Shown here in pieces: positions 43,393-54,300 of a DNA stretch of 64,000 bases; the stretch's first letter is position 1; each line of letters starts with the position of its first letter. The notes beneath the pieces are model-generated. The model was given only the letters and a program-made list of their open reading frames with translations, was not told the DNA's origin and did not search any database. A program made the translations under genes and the position numbers. Source of the stretch: Pseudomonas abyssi (lineage in GTDB: Bacteria > Pseudomonadota > Gammaproteobacteria > Pseudomonadales > Pseudomonadaceae); contig NZ_NTMR01000013.1 of the NCBI RefSeq assembly GCF_002307495.1, positions 1 through 64,000 on the forward strand, written 5' to 3'.

Positions 43393-43714
43393 TGTTATTC
43401 TCCTGATGTGATTTGGGTGGCGCGGATAAAATAAAACATGCGGCTCGTTCCTTGGCCTTACGACCATGGTCGAACTGTCATCAAACTGTCTTGTCGCGGT
43501 TGCCGGGGAGGGGGCTGCAAAGCCTTGATCTTGAGCTGTGGCGCCGCCTCGTGGCGGCGGCGCCTGACTTTAGTCTAATAGGCTGGGGAGGCGCTCAAGA
43601 ATGCGTCTGCGGCGTTGCGTCTCTGCCAATAGAAAGACTATTGGCTGCGCGCCGCGCTTTGCAGCTGCACGCTTGAGCTCTGGCAGAGGGCGCGTGGAGT
43701 TGATCAGCGCTGCT
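43393..43714. other. Gene-free upstream region of the porin
   Basis: About 320 bases without a credible gene, holding the porin control region. A perfect 8-bp inverted repeat GCCAATAG-AAAGA-CTATTGGC (43625-43645) is the only structured signal. Short ORFs here are shadows. Confidence 0.45.
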
Positions 43715-43718
43715 CTAG

Positions 43719-43900
43719 GGTCTGTTGCCGTTTCGTTCACCCGCCTGCCGAAAAATGGCCCCGGCCCTGCGGGGTGCGCCTGTAAAGCCGCCACTCCGCG
43801 TCGCTCGTCGTTTATTTGGAATGACCAAACTACGCTCCTCTCTCCTTGATTGCCGGCTTTACAGGCAGCAACAGACGGGAGAACGAAACGGCAACAGACC
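43719..43900. mobile_element. MITE-like element, 182 bp, with 20-bp inverted ends
   Basis: Perfect 20-bp terminal inverted repeats (43719-43738 and 43881-43900, GGTCTGTTGCCGTTTCGTTC and its complement) flanked on both sides by CTAG (43715-43718, 43901-43904), a likely target duplication. Inside is a second 12-bp inverted pair (CCTGTAAAGCCG 43779-43790; complement 43854-43865), so the whole may fold into a cruciform. It has no transposase. The palindromic 4-bp CTAG target fits IS5-like YTAR duplication; the parent IS is unknown. Confidence 0.75.
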
Positions 43901-44500
43901 CTAGGACATGCCGTTGGTAAATGCCGGAATGCTCATGTCGATCTGCCCGCGGATACCGCCCAGTGCGCGGCTGTAGTGCAGCAGAATATCCAGGTTGTAG
44001 GCCAGCCGGTCACGCAGGCGTTGATCACTCTCGGATTCGGCTTCTGCACCGTTGAGTACATGGTTTACGTCACGCACGATCAGATGTTCAGGGATATAGC
44101 ATAAGCGGCAGTTCTTGTAGCTCGACGCCCGCAGCTCGCTGATCGGAAAGGCGCCGCCAACACCGGCGGAGACGCTGCCCAGCATTGCCGGCTTGTGGGC
44201 CAGTTGCGCTTTGCTGGCATAGAGGAAGAAATTCTTGATGGCCGGGCAGGCCATGCCGTGCCACTCCGGTGCAAGGATGATGACCGCGTCGGCTGCGCTG
44301 AGCAGCTGTTCATGCGCGGGCCAGGCATCTGTGTTCTCACCGGGCCACAAGGGGAGTGGTTGCTTGCCAAGGTCAATGACTGACACGGCGTTTGCATCCA
44401 GGCCATGCTGGCTGGTCAGTGTCTGCTTGATGAAATGGGCGACCTTGCTGGTTTGGCTATCACTGCGGCTACTGCCGGCGACAATGGCGACATTCTGCAT
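43901..44500 (-). CDS. NADPH-dependent FMN reductase family protein
   Basis: 199 aa flavodoxin-fold protein. The N-terminal [11 protein letters not shown] (8-18) is the FMN phosphate loop, and [15 protein letters not shown] (77-91) the second flavin loop. It likely reduces FMN or quinones with NAD(P)H. Its TAG stop is the CTAG at the MITE edge, so the insertion touched but kept the stop. The 3' end of its transcript must cross the element. Confidence 0.85.
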   Translation of the reverse strand: MQNVAIVAGSSRSDSQTSKVAHFIKQTLTSQHGLDANAVSVIDLGKQPLPLWPGENTDAWPAHEQLLSAADAVIILAPEWHGMACPAIKNFFLYASKAQLAHKPAMLGSVSAGVGGAFPISELRASSYKNCRLCYIPEHLIVRDVNHVLNGAEAESESDQRLRDRLAYNLDILLHYSRALGGIRGQIDMSIPAFTNGMS

Positions 44501-44652
44501 GGGGAGTCCTGTTGGTTGGCTGGAGTCATACTGTACAACGTGTTGGCGGCCTTTGGTCAGCGGCTTTTGACAGGGGCGGGCGAGTGGGGCAGAGTACGCG
44601 GCCTTCGGGGCGCCGAATCGGTGCCAACGCCTGTTTGCTGGGAGAGTCCGCG

Positions 44653-45972
44653 ATGAATGCTGTGGTGGCGGCGGTAGCCGTGATGCTGGTTCTGAGTCTG
44701 TGCCGGGTGCACGTTGTCGTCGCGCTGATCATCGGCGCGCTGACCGGCGGTTTGCTGGGCGGACTGGGGCTGGAAACCACCCTGAGTACCTTTCAGGCGG
44801 GTTTGGGCAAGGGTGCTAATATCGCCTTGAGCTATGCGCTGCTGGGTGCCTTTGCAGTGGCGATTGCCAAGTCCGGGCTGGCCCATGCGCTGGCTGACAA
44901 GGGCTTGTCCCTGGTCGACAGCCGACGCGACAGCGGTGGAGGCTTGCTCAAGCTGATGATGCTGCTGGTGTTGCTGGCGGTGGCTATTTCTTCGCAGAAC
45001 ATCCTGCCGATTCACATTGCGTTTATTCCGTTGCTGGTACCGCCGCTGCTGTTTGTCATGGCGCGCCTGCGACTGGATCGCCGAGCGGTTGCCTGTGTGC
45101 TGACGTTCGGTCTGATTACGCCCTACATGTTTCTGCCGGTCGGCTTTGGCGGCATCTTCCTGAATGACATCCTGCTCGCTAATGTGGCTGAAAGTGGTGC
45201 TCCGATTGAAGGGGTGAACGTCATGCACGCCATGGCGCTGCCCGCGCTGGGCATGCTGGCGGGCCTGCTGGTGGCCGTGTTGGTCAGCTATCGCAAGCCG
45301 CGCGATTACGATCAAAGCCTGATCAGCGAGGTGGAGCGCACCGGAACCCGCTATAACAGTCTGTCACTACTGGTGGCGCTGGTTGCAGTGGCAGCCGCCT
45401 TCATCATTCAGCTGTGGCTGGACTCGATGATCATGGGCGCACTGGCGGGGTTCGTTATCTTCTCGCTGTCCGGCGTCGTACGCTGGCGAGAAGCAGATGA
45501 TGTCTTCACCGAAGGCATGAAGATGATGGCCATGATCGGCTTTATCATGATTGCCGCCGCCGGCTTTGCCGAGGTCATGCGTGAGACCGGGGCCATCAAA
45601 ACGCTGGTCGACAGCTCGGCCGCGATGATTGGTGACAATCGCGCGCTGGCGGCGCTGTTGATGTTGCTGGTCGGCCTGCTGATCACCATGGGCATTGGCT
45701 CATCGTTCTCGACCATTCCGATTATTGCCGCGATTTACGTGCCGCTGGCCATGCAGCTGGGCTTTAGTCCGGCTGCCATCGTTGCCCTGGTAGGCACTGC
45801 CGCAGCACTGGGTGATGCTGGCTCACCCGCCTCTGACTCGACCCTGGGTCCAACGGCTGGTCTGAATGTGGATGGGCAGCATAATCACATTTGGGATACC
45901 GTGGTGCCGACGTTCCTGCATTACAACCTGCCGCTGATTGCCTTTGGCTGGTTGGCGGTGCTGGTGCTTTAA
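44653..45972 (+). CDS. Na+/H+ antiporter family transporter (YuiF-like)
   Basis: 439 aa with about 11-12 hydrophobic segments, starting [12 protein letters not shown]. The conserved [14 protein letters not shown] and [15 protein letters not shown] loops are typical of the NhaC/YuiF group. The substrate may be Na+/H+ or an amino acid such as histidine. ATG 44653 is preferred because the upstream frame to 44512 is not hydrophobic and crosses the promoter side of the FMN-reductase gene. Confidence 0.85.
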   Translation: MNAVVAAVAVMLVLSLCRVHVVVALIIGALTGGLLGGLGLETTLSTFQAGLGKGANIALSYALLGAFAVAIAKSGLAHALADKGLSLVDSRRDSGGGLLKLMMLLVLLAVAISSQNILPIHIAFIPLLVPPLLFVMARLRLDRRAVACVLTFGLITPYMFLPVGFGGIFLNDILLANVAESGAPIEGVNVMHAMALPALGMLAGLLVAVLVSYRKPRDYDQSLISEVERTGTRYNSLSLLVALVAVAAAFIIQLWLDSMIMGALAGFVIFSLSGVVRWREADDVFTEGMKMMAMIGFIMIAAAGFAEVMRETGAIKTLVDSSAAMIGDNRALAALLMLLVGLLITMGIGSSFSTIPIIAAIYVPLAMQLGFSPAAIVALVGTAAALGDAGSPASDSTLGPTAGLNVDGQHNHIWDTVVPTFLHYNLPLIAFGWLAVLVL

Positions 45973-46007
45973 ACCCGACGCAGCCAACACGGCTATCAGC
46001 TAGCCAT

Positions 46008-46046
46008 AAAAAGCCCCTGAACAGAGCAATCTGTTCAGGGGCTTTT
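46008..46046. terminator. Bidirectional terminator
   Basis: AAAAA-GCCCCTGAACAG, 6-base loop, CTGTTCAGGGGC-TTTT, between the convergent antiporter and chemoreceptor genes. Confidence 0.88.
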
Positions 46047-46057
46047 CTCTGTGCTGC

Positions 46058-47692
46058 TTACACCCGGAAGCGCTTGACCAGTTCATCGATCTGCCGGCCC
46101 AGGCTGGCCAGGTGTTGACCTGCCTGGGCGGTTTCACGGGCGCCGTCGGTGGTTTCGCGGGCCAGTTCAGCCGCCTCGGTAACGTTGCGGTTGACGTCTT
46201 CGACCACGGTGGACTGCTGCGTGGTGGCGCTGGCGATTGACGCGTTGAGAGCCACCAGTTGCTGCATGGACTGGGCGATCTGCTCCAGCGCTGCGCCTGC
46301 TTCGTTCACCTGCTCGACGCTGGCCTGCGAGTGGCGGCTGCTCTCATTGATGACGCTGACCACCGTCTGGGTGTTGGTCTGCAGCTTGCTGATCATGTTG
46401 TGGATTTCTTCGGTCGACTGCTGGGTGCGCTGGGCCAGATTGCGTACCTCGTCGGCAACCACTGCAAAACCACGTCCCATCTCACCGGCACGCGCTGCCT
46501 CAATGGCGGCGTTCAGCGCCAGCAGGTTGGTCTGCTCGGCGATGTTGCGGATCACATCCAGTACCGAGGTGATCTCCTGCGCATCGCTGGACAGGGTTTC
46601 CATGTGTTCGACAGCGGTGCTGACGCTGCTCGAGAGCTGGTTGATTTCGACGATAGTGCGATCAACCTGAGCGCGGCCGTTGTCTGCACCCTGATTGGCC
46701 TTTTCAACCTCTTCGGCGGCAGCGTTGGCGTTCTGCGCAACGTCCTGCACGCCGTAGGTGATTTCATTGATGGCGGTGGCCATCAGTTCCATCCGCTCGG
46801 ACTGGCGACTCATGTCACGCAGGCTGTTATTGCTGATCTCATCGAGCTGATGGCTGGAGCTGATCAGTTGACGTGCGCTGTCGCCGAGCTGCTGAATGAT
46901 ATCCCTCAGGTTGCGGTTGAAGCGATTGAAGTAATACGCAATCTGCGACAGCTCGTCCTTGGCATCGTCATCCAGGCGGCGGGTCAGGTCCGCCTCGCCA
47001 CTGGCGACATCGCGCATGGCGTTGACGATCTTGTCCAGCGGTTGCGAAATGCTGCGACCGATAATGAACAGCAGCAGGAACATGGCCAGAATAACCACCG
47101 CGCTAAGTATGACCGAGCTGATCAGGGCGGCGCGGAACTTGGCCTGCATGGCGTCAACATAGATGCCCGTGCCGATCATGTAATCCCAGGGTTTGAAGTG
47201 CTTGAAGGCGGCGATTTTGGCAGAGCCGTCTTCTTCGCCCGGCTTGGGCCAGGAGTATTCGAAGCTGGCGGTGCCTTTGCTGCGTGCGAGCTGGACCATT
47301 TCCGAGATGACGTTGACGCCTTCGGTGTTGCGCATGGTGGTCAGGTCAGTGCCAACGGTTTGCGGGGCCAGCGGGTGCATGATCATGATGTTGTTCATGT
47401 CATTGACCCAGTAGTACTCGTTGCCGCTGTAGCGAACTGCGGCCAGGGCGGCGAGCGCCTGCTGTCGAGCCTGCTCGCCGGTCAGCTCACCGTTCAGTTC
47501 TTTCTGGTGATAGAAGGCCATGAGGTCGTGGGCCACCTCGACCAGATGGGTCGCCTTGGTGATTTCCGCTTGGCGGATTTCCTTGTGCAGGTGGGAGAGA
47601 GAGAGCCCTTCGGCAGTGAGGGTACTGACCAGTGCAATAATCAGGATCAGCCAGATCCGCTGGCTGATACGAATGTTGCGCAACAGCTTCAT
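46058..47692 (-). CDS. Methyl-accepting chemotaxis protein with Cache domain
   Basis: 544 aa. Membrane helix 1 (about 12-30), a periplasmic single-Cache domain ([15 protein letters not shown] near 93-107; [11 protein letters not shown]), helix 2 (about 188-212), HAMP, and the signalling tip [19 protein letters not shown]. The ligand is unknown; such Cache receptors often sense small organic acids. Clear monocistronic unit. Confidence 0.95.
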   Translation of the reverse strand: MKLLRNIRISQRIWLILIIALVSTLTAEGLSLSHLHKEIRQAEITKATHLVEVAHDLMAFYHQKELNGELTGEQARQQALAALAAVRYSGNEYYWVNDMNNIMIMHPLAPQTVGTDLTTMRNTEGVNVISEMVQLARSKGTASFEYSWPKPGEEDGSAKIAAFKHFKPWDYMIGTGIYVDAMQAKFRAALISSVILSAVVILAMFLLLFIIGRSISQPLDKIVNAMRDVASGEADLTRRLDDDAKDELSQIAYYFNRFNRNLRDIIQQLGDSARQLISSSHQLDEISNNSLRDMSRQSERMELMATAINEITYGVQDVAQNANAAAEEVEKANQGADNGRAQVDRTIVEINQLSSSVSTAVEHMETLSSDAQEITSVLDVIRNIAEQTNLLALNAAIEAARAGEMGRGFAVVADEVRNLAQRTQQSTEEIHNMISKLQTNTQTVVSVINESSRHSQASVEQVNEAGAALEQIAQSMQQLVALNASIASATTQQSTVVEDVNRNVTEAAELARETTDGARETAQAGQHLASLGRQIDELVKRFRV

Positions 47693-47991
47693 TTACAACC
47701 TCCACCCGCTGAGTGAAATATTTCTTGTTATGCCTGCAGCCGCGCTGGCAAGGTCCTTCGAGCGCGTTACAGTGTTATCAGGGTGTCGGCTGAATACGTC
47801 AAAACCTGAGCGGTAATTTTCCGTCACCTGTGATGGCGATTTGACTCCAAGCGGGCAGGGGTTGCAACCCACAATGCATTTCTGTGATCTTTTCTTATAA
47901 AACACAGCGCGTATTGCCAGCAGCGCTGGTATAAACGCGCCGGGCCATCAGGCGATGGCCTATTCGCTGATTTTGTTGATAAGGGTTTCTC

Positions 47992-48603
47992 ATGCGGTCA
48001 ATGTTCAAGGTGGTTGGTCTGTGCGCAGGTCTGCTGTGCACGCTTACGGCAGGCTCAATGGCGCAGGCCGATGAACCGCGGGTGGTTGGCTGGATTGAAA
48101 AGGGTTTGATCCTGCCGGAGTACACGGCAGTGAAGATCAAGGTCGACTCCGGCGCGCTGACGTCCTCCATGCATGCAGTCAACATGGAAGAGTACAGCCA
48201 CCGCGGCAATGACTGGGTGCGTTACGACGTGCCTGTTGAGGACGTGGATACCGGGGAACAGGTGACCCTGCACTTTGAGCGCCCGGTATTTCGTCGCATT
48301 CTGGTGCGTGGGGCGGGTGGCTCCGAGCGTCGTCCGGTGGTAAAAATGTCCATTTGCCTGGGCGACCAGGTGTACGAGGAGCAGTTTTCTCTGCGTGATC
48401 GCGGTGAGATGAATTACCCGGTACTGATTGGCCGACGCACCATCGCGCATATCGGGCTGATCGATGTCTCCGAGACCTTCATGCACAAGCCCAACTGCTC
48501 GCAGGAGCAGATGGATGAAGAGCGTCGCCGTCAGCAGCAGCGCGAGCAAGAGGGTGCTGACAACGAGACAGACCCGAGCGGCGAGACGGATTCCCAAGCC
48601 TGA
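47992..48603 (+). CDS. Retropepsin-like ATP-dependent zinc protease family protein
   Basis: 203 aa. Signal peptide to about A-Q-A (25), then the family core: G-W-I-E-K-G-L-I-L-P, K-V-D-S-G-A-L-T-S-S-M-H-A (aspartyl-type D-S-G) and M-N-Y-P-V-L-I-G-R-R-T-I. A Gln/Arg/Glu-rich tail ends it. Members are annotated as ATP-dependent zinc proteases linked to RimK, but the fold is retropepsin-like; the substrate is unclear. Located in the periplasm if the signal is used. Confidence 0.85.
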   Translation: MRSMFKVVGLCAGLLCTLTAGSMAQADEPRVVGWIEKGLILPEYTAVKIKVDSGALTSSMHAVNMEEYSHRGNDWVRYDVPVEDVDTGEQVTLHFERPVFRRILVRGAGGSERRPVVKMSICLGDQVYEEQFSLRDRGEMNYPVLIGRRTIAHIGLIDVSETFMHKPNCSQEQMDEERRRQQQREQEGADNETDPSGETDSQA

Positions 48604-48608
48604 TAGCA

Positions 48609-48643
48609 AAGAGGGGCTGCCCAGTCAGGCAGCCCCTCTTTTC
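48609..48643. terminator. Bidirectional terminator
   Basis: GAGGGGCTGCC, 6-base loop, GGCAGCCCCTC, then TTTTC; AAA on the left side. It sits between convergent genes. Confidence 0.85.
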
Positions 48644-48659
48644 ATCTGACTTCGCTCGC

Positions 48660-49187
48660 TTACCACATCAGGTCATCGGGAATCTGATAGGCGGCGTAGG
48701 GATCATCCTCATCCACTGCCTGCTTGCTGACCTCGGCCACATGTACCGGCCAGTGCGGCGCGCGTTCGCGGACCTTCTCCGCCACCTCTACCGGAATCAG
48801 CACAAAGCCGCCCGACAGACGGGTGATGGCCAGACGGCCACGGCTGAGCAGGCCGAACTGCTCTTCGGTCACGTGGATCTTCTTGATCTTGTTCTTGGCG
48901 ACGAACTGGTACGGCGTTTCACCACCGGTCCGTTCGACCACCGCCTGTTCGATCATCTGTTTGGCCTGAGCTTCGGCGGCCTTGCGTGCCGATTCGGCCT
49001 CGCGCTGCTGATTCAGCTCACGGTCGCGGGCGGCTTTCTGCTCGCGGGCCTGTTGTGCGGTATTGGGCGCGTTCTCGCCGGCCGGCTGAGCCTTGGCCTG
49101 CTTTTTCTTGGCGCGCTGCGCCTGCTTGAGTTTCTTCTCGTCGACCAGTCCGGCCTTGAGCAGTTGGGCTTGCAGTGAGTTGACCAT
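48660..49187 (-). CDS. DUF2058 family protein (YaiL-like)
   Basis: 175 aa. It begins M-V-N-S-L-Q-A-Q-L-L-K-A-G-L-V-D-E-K-K, the family hallmark. A Lys/Ala/Gln/Glu-rich coiled coil (20-90) follows, then a C-terminal domain with Y-Q-F-V, K-I-K-K-I-H-V and L-x-R-G-R-L-A-I. Probably nucleoid- or RNA-associated; role not established. ATG 49187 fits the family; a TTG at 49199 is less likely. Confidence 0.88.
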   Translation of the reverse strand: MVNSLQAQLLKAGLVDEKKLKQAQRAKKKQAKAQPAGENAPNTAQQAREQKAARDRELNQQREAESARKAAEAQAKQMIEQAVVERTGGETPYQFVAKNKIKKIHVTEEQFGLLSRGRLAITRLSGGFVLIPVEVAEKVRERAPHWPVHVAEVSKQAVDEDDPYAAYQIPDDLMW

Positions 49188-49300
49188 GAGTTGCCACAAT
49201 CATCTTGATGAGGCGCGCGGTAACGCGCCAGGTTGACAGCATGCCAGCGGGCTGGCGTTCAAAGGCGCCTAGTCTAGCAGGCCGAGGCTCTCAGCGCTGT

Positions 49301-49474
49301 CTAACGTGCGTCGTTCTCGGACTCTTCGCGTTTCAGCTGTGCCTCGCGGGCTTTGACCTTGGCAATGGTCTCCGGGCTGACCCGGTTGCTGCCGGCGTTG
49401 TCGCGCAGCAGTAACAGGCTGCCAACGATGCTGCCGAGCGCCAGGGCCATGAACAGCCAGCCGTACCAGGGCAT
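49301..49474 (-). CDS. DUF2897 small membrane protein, 57 aa
   Basis: It begins M-P-W-Y-G-W-L-F-M-A-L-A-L-G-S-I-V-G-S-L, one membrane helix, then a charged helical tail K-A-R-E-A-Q-L-K-R-E. It matches the small DUF2897 family common in Pseudomonas. AAGGAG lies before ATG 49474. Function unknown. Confidence 0.8.
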   Translation of the reverse strand: MPWYGWLFMALALGSIVGSLLLLRDNAGSNRVSPETIAKVKAREAQLKREESENDAR

Positions 49475-49561
49475 GGTGTCACTCCTTGTTGAGCATGAGA
49501 CCTCATCATGCGTGCCCCCCGCAGCGATGGCAAGCGCGCACAGATGGCTGGTGGCTCGTGC

Positions 49562-50194
49562 TCAGGCACGCAGTGATTGGTTGAACATCATGATGGTGTA
49601 CTCGAATAATGCCGCTGGATCGGGCTGACCGGCGACGCAGACGCCTTGCTCACGTGTTTGCAGAATGATGCCGTGCAGCGCGCCGCGCAGGTAGTAGGCC
49701 GTGACCATGGGGTCGGTGATGCGCTCGCGGCTGAGGCTGCCGTCGGCCACACCGGCTGCCAATGAGTCGACCATGCAACCCATGGTCAGGGCGCTGCAGA
49801 TATCCATGTCCTCTGTCAGCTCATCCGATTCCATCAGGTGCGCAAAGGTGCTGGCGTTGGTCAGTACGTCGAAGTAATCGGGCTGCTCCAGACTGAAGCG
49901 GTAGTAGCTCTGCCCCATCCGTTCCAGCTGCTGCAGGCCGCTGCCGCCGGCCTCTCTGGCGGCGCGAAATTCATTCAGCAGCGCGTACCCGGCGCGCAGC
50001 ATGACACCGCGCATGATGGCGGCCTTGTCTTTGAAATAGACGTACAGCAAGGCGCGGCTCAGCTGAGCGCCCTTGGCAATGTCGTCCATGGAGGTGCGGT
50101 CATAGCCCTTGCCGAAGAAGCTTTGCTCGGCACTGTTCAGGATGCTCTCGCGGCGCTCCTGCTTTTCTTTCTCTCGGCGTTCTGCGGAACTCAT
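49562..50194 (-). CDS. TetR-family repressor of the RND pump
   Basis: 210 aa. The N-terminal helix-turn-helix is typical (A-E-Q-S-F-F-G-K-G-Y-D-R-T-S-M-D-D-I-A; S-R-A-L-L-Y-V-Y-F-K-D-K). The C-terminal half is helical and ligand-binding. It is divergent from the efflux operon across a 100-base gap with two operator-like palindromes, so it very likely represses the pump and itself. Confidence 0.9.
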   Translation of the reverse strand: MSSAERREKEKQERRESILNSAEQSFFGKGYDRTSMDDIAKGAQLSRALLYVYFKDKAAIMRGVMLRAGYALLNEFRAAREAGGSGLQQLERMGQSYYRFSLEQPDYFDVLTNASTFAHLMESDELTEDMDICSALTMGCMVDSLAAGVADGSLSRERITDPMVTAYYLRGALHGIILQTREQGVCVAGQPDPAALFEYTIMMFNQSLRA

Positions 50195-50237
50195 CGGGTC
50201 TCCCGTTAATGGCGCATGAAAAACATTCTGCCATTTA

Positions 50238-50270
50238 TTGACAAAGTGTCAATGTCTGACAAAGTGTTAA
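50238..50270. promoter_or_regulatory. Tandem TetR-type operators
   Basis: TTGACA-AAG-TGTCAA (50238-50252), a perfect palindrome, and CTGACA-AAG-TGTTAA (50256-50270), an imperfect copy, centres 18 bases apart. They lie between the tetR start and the efflux start. TTGACA may also serve as a -35 box. Confidence 0.7.
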
Positions 50271-50295
50271 TAAGGCGATTCACTTCAGGAGCAGG

Positions 50296-51384
50296 ATGAT
50301 GGTCAGCGCAGCGATTTGGCAAGGTTTACCGGCGTGGTGCAGGGCAGGGGCGCTGGCGGTTGCGGTGTTGGGGCTGGTGGGGTGTCGTTCCAGCGCGTCT
50401 GAGAGCGGCGCCGCGACGCAGGCGGTGCCGGTGCGGGTTGCCGCGGTGACCAGCGATGTGCGAGCACAGGCGCTGCGTTTTGCCGGGGTCGCCCGTGCGC
50501 GTCAGCGTGCCAGCCTGACCTTTCAGGTCGGCGGTACGCTGGCCACGCGGCCGCTGGAAATTGGTCAGCAGGTCGTCGCTGGCCAGGTGCTTGCGACGCT
50601 CTATAACCCGCAGCTGGAGCCCGCCCGGGATGCCGCCCGCGCGCGCCTGGCAGAGTTGCAGGCACAGAGCGCGCAGGCGCGGCGGGATGTGCAGCGCACC
50701 GAGCAACTGTTTGAGCGCGGGGTGCTGTCGCAGGCGGATCAGGAGCAGCAGCGCGCGCGGCTGCAGGCGCTGGAGGCCGGCGTACGCAATGCCCGGGCAG
50801 CGCTGCAGCAACGTGAGCAGATGAACAGTGAAACACGCTTGCGCGCCCCCTTTGACGGCAGCATCGATGCGCTGCTGGTCGAGCCGGGGGAGTTTGTCGC
50901 CGCAGGTCAGCCGGTACTGCAGTTAGCCGCCGGTAGCGGCCTCGAAGTGGAAGTGCTGGTGCCGGCGAGTCTGTTGCAGGGCTTGGAAGTGGACGCGACG
51001 CTGCCGGTCTGGTCCAGCCTGGATGGTCAGCAGTGGCAAGGTCGCGTCGCTGAGGTGGGGCGTGGCTCAGGCTTTGGATCGAGCCTCTATCCGTTGGTCG
51101 TCAGCTTGCCCGGGGGGCGCGCTGGGGATGCGGTCGAAGTCGGGTTGCAGCCAGCGGGCGCGCAACGCTTGAGTGTGCCGCTTGCGGCCGTGATGCGCTC
51201 GGCTCAGGGGTTGTCGGTCTTTCGGGTGGTGGATACACGGGCCGAGCGGGTGGCGGTGACTGTTGCCGGCTTTGCCGGCGAGCAGGCGCAGCTCTCAGGT
51301 GACGCGTTGGCGGTGGGAGACCAAGTGGTGTACGCGGGCCTCAGCCGATTGGCGGATGGCGATGCTGTGGAGCTGCTGCGATGA
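50296..51384 (+). CDS. RND efflux membrane-fusion protein
   Basis: 362 aa. Lipoprotein signal with L-V-G-C lipobox near residue 29. Barrel-sandwich hybrid halves flank an alpha-hairpin (A-R-L-A-E-L-Q-A-Q-S-A-Q-A-R-R; E-R-G-V-L-S-Q-A-D-Q-E-Q). L-R-A-P-F-D-G-S-I is diagnostic for the HlyD/AcrA family. It bridges the RND pump to an outer-membrane channel. Its stop overlaps the pump start by 4 bases. Confidence 0.93.
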   Translation: MMVSAAIWQGLPAWCRAGALAVAVLGLVGCRSSASESGAATQAVPVRVAAVTSDVRAQALRFAGVARARQRASLTFQVGGTLATRPLEIGQQVVAGQVLATLYNPQLEPARDAARARLAELQAQSAQARRDVQRTEQLFERGVLSQADQEQQRARLQALEAGVRNARAALQQREQMNSETRLRAPFDGSIDALLVEPGEFVAAGQPVLQLAAGSGLEVEVLVPASLLQGLEVDATLPVWSSLDGQQWQGRVAEVGRGSGFGSSLYPLVVSLPGGRAGDAVEVGLQPAGAQRLSVPLAAVMRSAQGLSVFRVVDTRAERVAVTVAGFAGEQAQLSGDALAVGDQVVYAGLSRLADGDAVELLR

Positions 51385-54300
51385 ACGTCGCGCAGTTGCT
51401 GCGCCCACGTCTGCTCGGGCTGGTCGTGGTCATGTTGTCCTTACTGGGCGTTGCCGCCTACCTGACCATGGCGCGTCAGGAGGATCCGAGCTTTCCCTAT
51501 CGCGCGGGCATGATCACCGTCATCTATCCGGGCGCGGTGGCAGAGTCGGTCGAACGCCTGATTCTGGAGCCCCTGTCTGATGAGCTGTCGCAGGTCGAGG
51601 AGGTCGACTTCATCAGTGCCACCGCCCGTACCGGCGTGGCACTGGTGCCGGTACGCTTGCACGACTCCATCTACGATACTGATGCCGCCTGGGACCGAGT
51701 CAGGCAGGCGATGACGCGCGCCGAGCTGTCGTTTCCTGACGGCGTGCAGAGTATGGAGCTGGATGATCGTCTGATCGATATTCCAGCGGTGGTGCTGGCG
51801 GTGCGGGGCGACCCCTCCCTGGTTCGCCTGAGCGACGAGGCCGAGCGCCTGAAGCGTCAGCTGATGGACTTGCCGGGACTCTCGCGCGTCGAGCTTTATG
51901 GCGATACGGACGAGCAGATTACCATCGCGCTACGCGATGCCCAGATGAGCCGCCTGGGCTTGGCTCCCCAGCAGCTGGCCGGGCTGCTGGCGCAGCGCAA
52001 CCAGGTCATTCCCGGTGGGTTTGTGGTGGTGGGCAGTCAGCGCCTTGGCGTACTGCCCAACAGCGAATTCACTAGTCTGGATGCCCTGCGTACCACCCAG
52101 GTTACGCTGCCTCAAGGCGGTAGCGTGCCGCTGGCGTCGATCGCGGATATCTGGCGCGGACCGGTTGAGCCGATGGGCGAGCGCGCCTGGTACGACGGCG
52201 ACCCGAGCGTGCTGATCGGGCTGGTACTGGAGCGAGGTCAGGTGGATGCCATTCGCTTTGGCGAGCAACTGCGGGCGCGGCTCGCTACATTGGCGCCGGA
52301 CTTTGCTCCGTTGCAGATTGACGAAATGTTCTTTCAGCCCGACCAGGTCAAAGAGCGTCTGGATGGGCTGGAGGCAAACCTGATCAGCAGTGTGTTGATC
52401 ATCATTGCCGTTGTATTGGTGGGTATGGGCTGGCGCATGGGTGTGCTGGTTGCGCTCATGTTGCCGCTGGTGGCGCTGATCAGTCTGGGGCTCTACGACC
52501 TGGGCGGCGGCATCCTGCACCAGATTGCGGTGATCGGTATGGTCATTTCCCTGGGCATTCTGATCGATAACGCGATTGTCATGGTGGAGAACATCCAGGA
52601 TCGGCTCAACAGTGGTGCGGGGCGCCAGCAGGCCGTGTTGGGAGCAATACGCGAGCTGGCGGCGCCGTTGGGCGCTTCGACCGCGACGACGCTGGCGGCC
52701 TTCACGCCAATGCTGCTGTCCAAGGGCGGCACCGCCGACTTCACTCGCGGCATTCCCATCATGATCATGCTTACTCTGAGTGTCAGTTACCTGCTGGCGA
52801 TCAGTGTTGCGCCGCTGCTGGCCGGGCGTTTTTTGCGCCCGGCGCCTGAGCGTACAGCGCCCCGTCTGGAGGGCTTTGCCGCCTCGCTGGCGCGCCTCAG
52901 CGAGGCGGCGCCCAAGCGCATGTTGCTGCTGGGCATGGGGGTGGTGGCGCTGAGCCTGGCATTGGCGCCCCTGGTCAAGCTGCAGTTCTTCCCCAACGCC
53001 GACCGGGCGCAGGTAGTGATCGACCTGTTCATGCCCGAAGGCACTGATCAGCTGCGCACCACTGAGGTGGCGGCGGCGTTGGAGGGTGAGCTGAGCGCAC
53101 ACTCGGGTGTGCAGCAGGTACACCGCTTTGTTGGGGCTACCGGCCCGAGTTTCTACTACAACCTGAATCGCTCCCCGCAGGCCCCCAATCGTGCCCGGCT
53201 GGTCGTCAACACCGATACGCTGGCCAGCACCGGCCCGCTGATTCACTGGGTACGCGAGCATGTGGCAGCGCAGTGGCCGGAGCTGGACGTGGTGGCCAGT
53301 ACGCTGGGGCAGGGGCCGCCGCGCGAGGCGCCGATCGAGTTGCGGTTGTATCACCTGGACGATCGCCAGCGCATTGCCAGTGCCGAGCAGCTGTTTGCTT
53401 TGCTGAAACAGGTCTCTGGAGCGGTAGACGTGCGGCATGACATTGACCTGGGCGTACCCACGGTCCGGGTAGAGGTAGACGATGCGCAGGCGCAGCGCTT
53501 TGGCCTGACCCGGGCCGATGTCGCCCAGGCACTCTACCGTCAGAGCCTGGGTAGTACCTTTGAACAGTATCGCCAGGAGCTGGACCCGATCCCGATGCTG
53601 CTGCGCACCCACGAGGGCAGCCGCCAGTCGCTGAATCGGCTGCTCTCGGCCAGCGTGTTCAATGCGTCTGGACAGGCGATTCCGCTGAGCGCTGTCGCGC
53701 GTATTGTGCCGGACTGGCAGCCCGCCAGTATCACCCAGCGAGATGGGGTGCGCGTGCTTACCGTCAGCGCAGGACTGGAGGAGGGTTACAGCTTCAGCCA
53801 GGTGCTGCGTGAACTGCAGGTACGGCTGGTGCAGAGGCCGCTGCCGCCGGGTACGCGTTTGGAGGTTGGCGGTGACAGTGAAGGCTCCGGCGACGCCAAC
53901 CGAGCGCTGTTTACTACGGCGCCCATCGGCATCCTGTTGTTGCTGTTCTTTCTGCTGCTGCAGTTCAACTCCTTCAGTCGGCTGGGGATTGTCCTGCTGA
54001 CGGTGCCGCTGGCCAGCGCAGGCGTACTGCCGGGGCTGGTACTGTCGGGGGCCCCATTCGGCTTTCAATCCTTGCTTGGGGTGATTGCCCTGGTGGGTAT
54101 TGTGGTCAACAACGCCATTGTGCTGATTGACGTGGTGGATCAGCGTCTGGCCAGCGGACTGGATATTGATGCAGCGGTCTCCGAGGCGGTGTTGCGGCGT
54201 ACCCGGCCGATTCTGCTGACCACGGCGACCACTATTGCCGGATTGCTGCCCCTGGCGCTGTCCAGTTCAACCCTCTGGCCGCCGATGGCCTGGGCAATCA

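Noticed and set aside
43601..43849. 82-aa ORF across the MITE left half
   Set aside because: It depends on the inverted repeat sequence, has no ribosome binding site and looks like random coding in a non-coding element.
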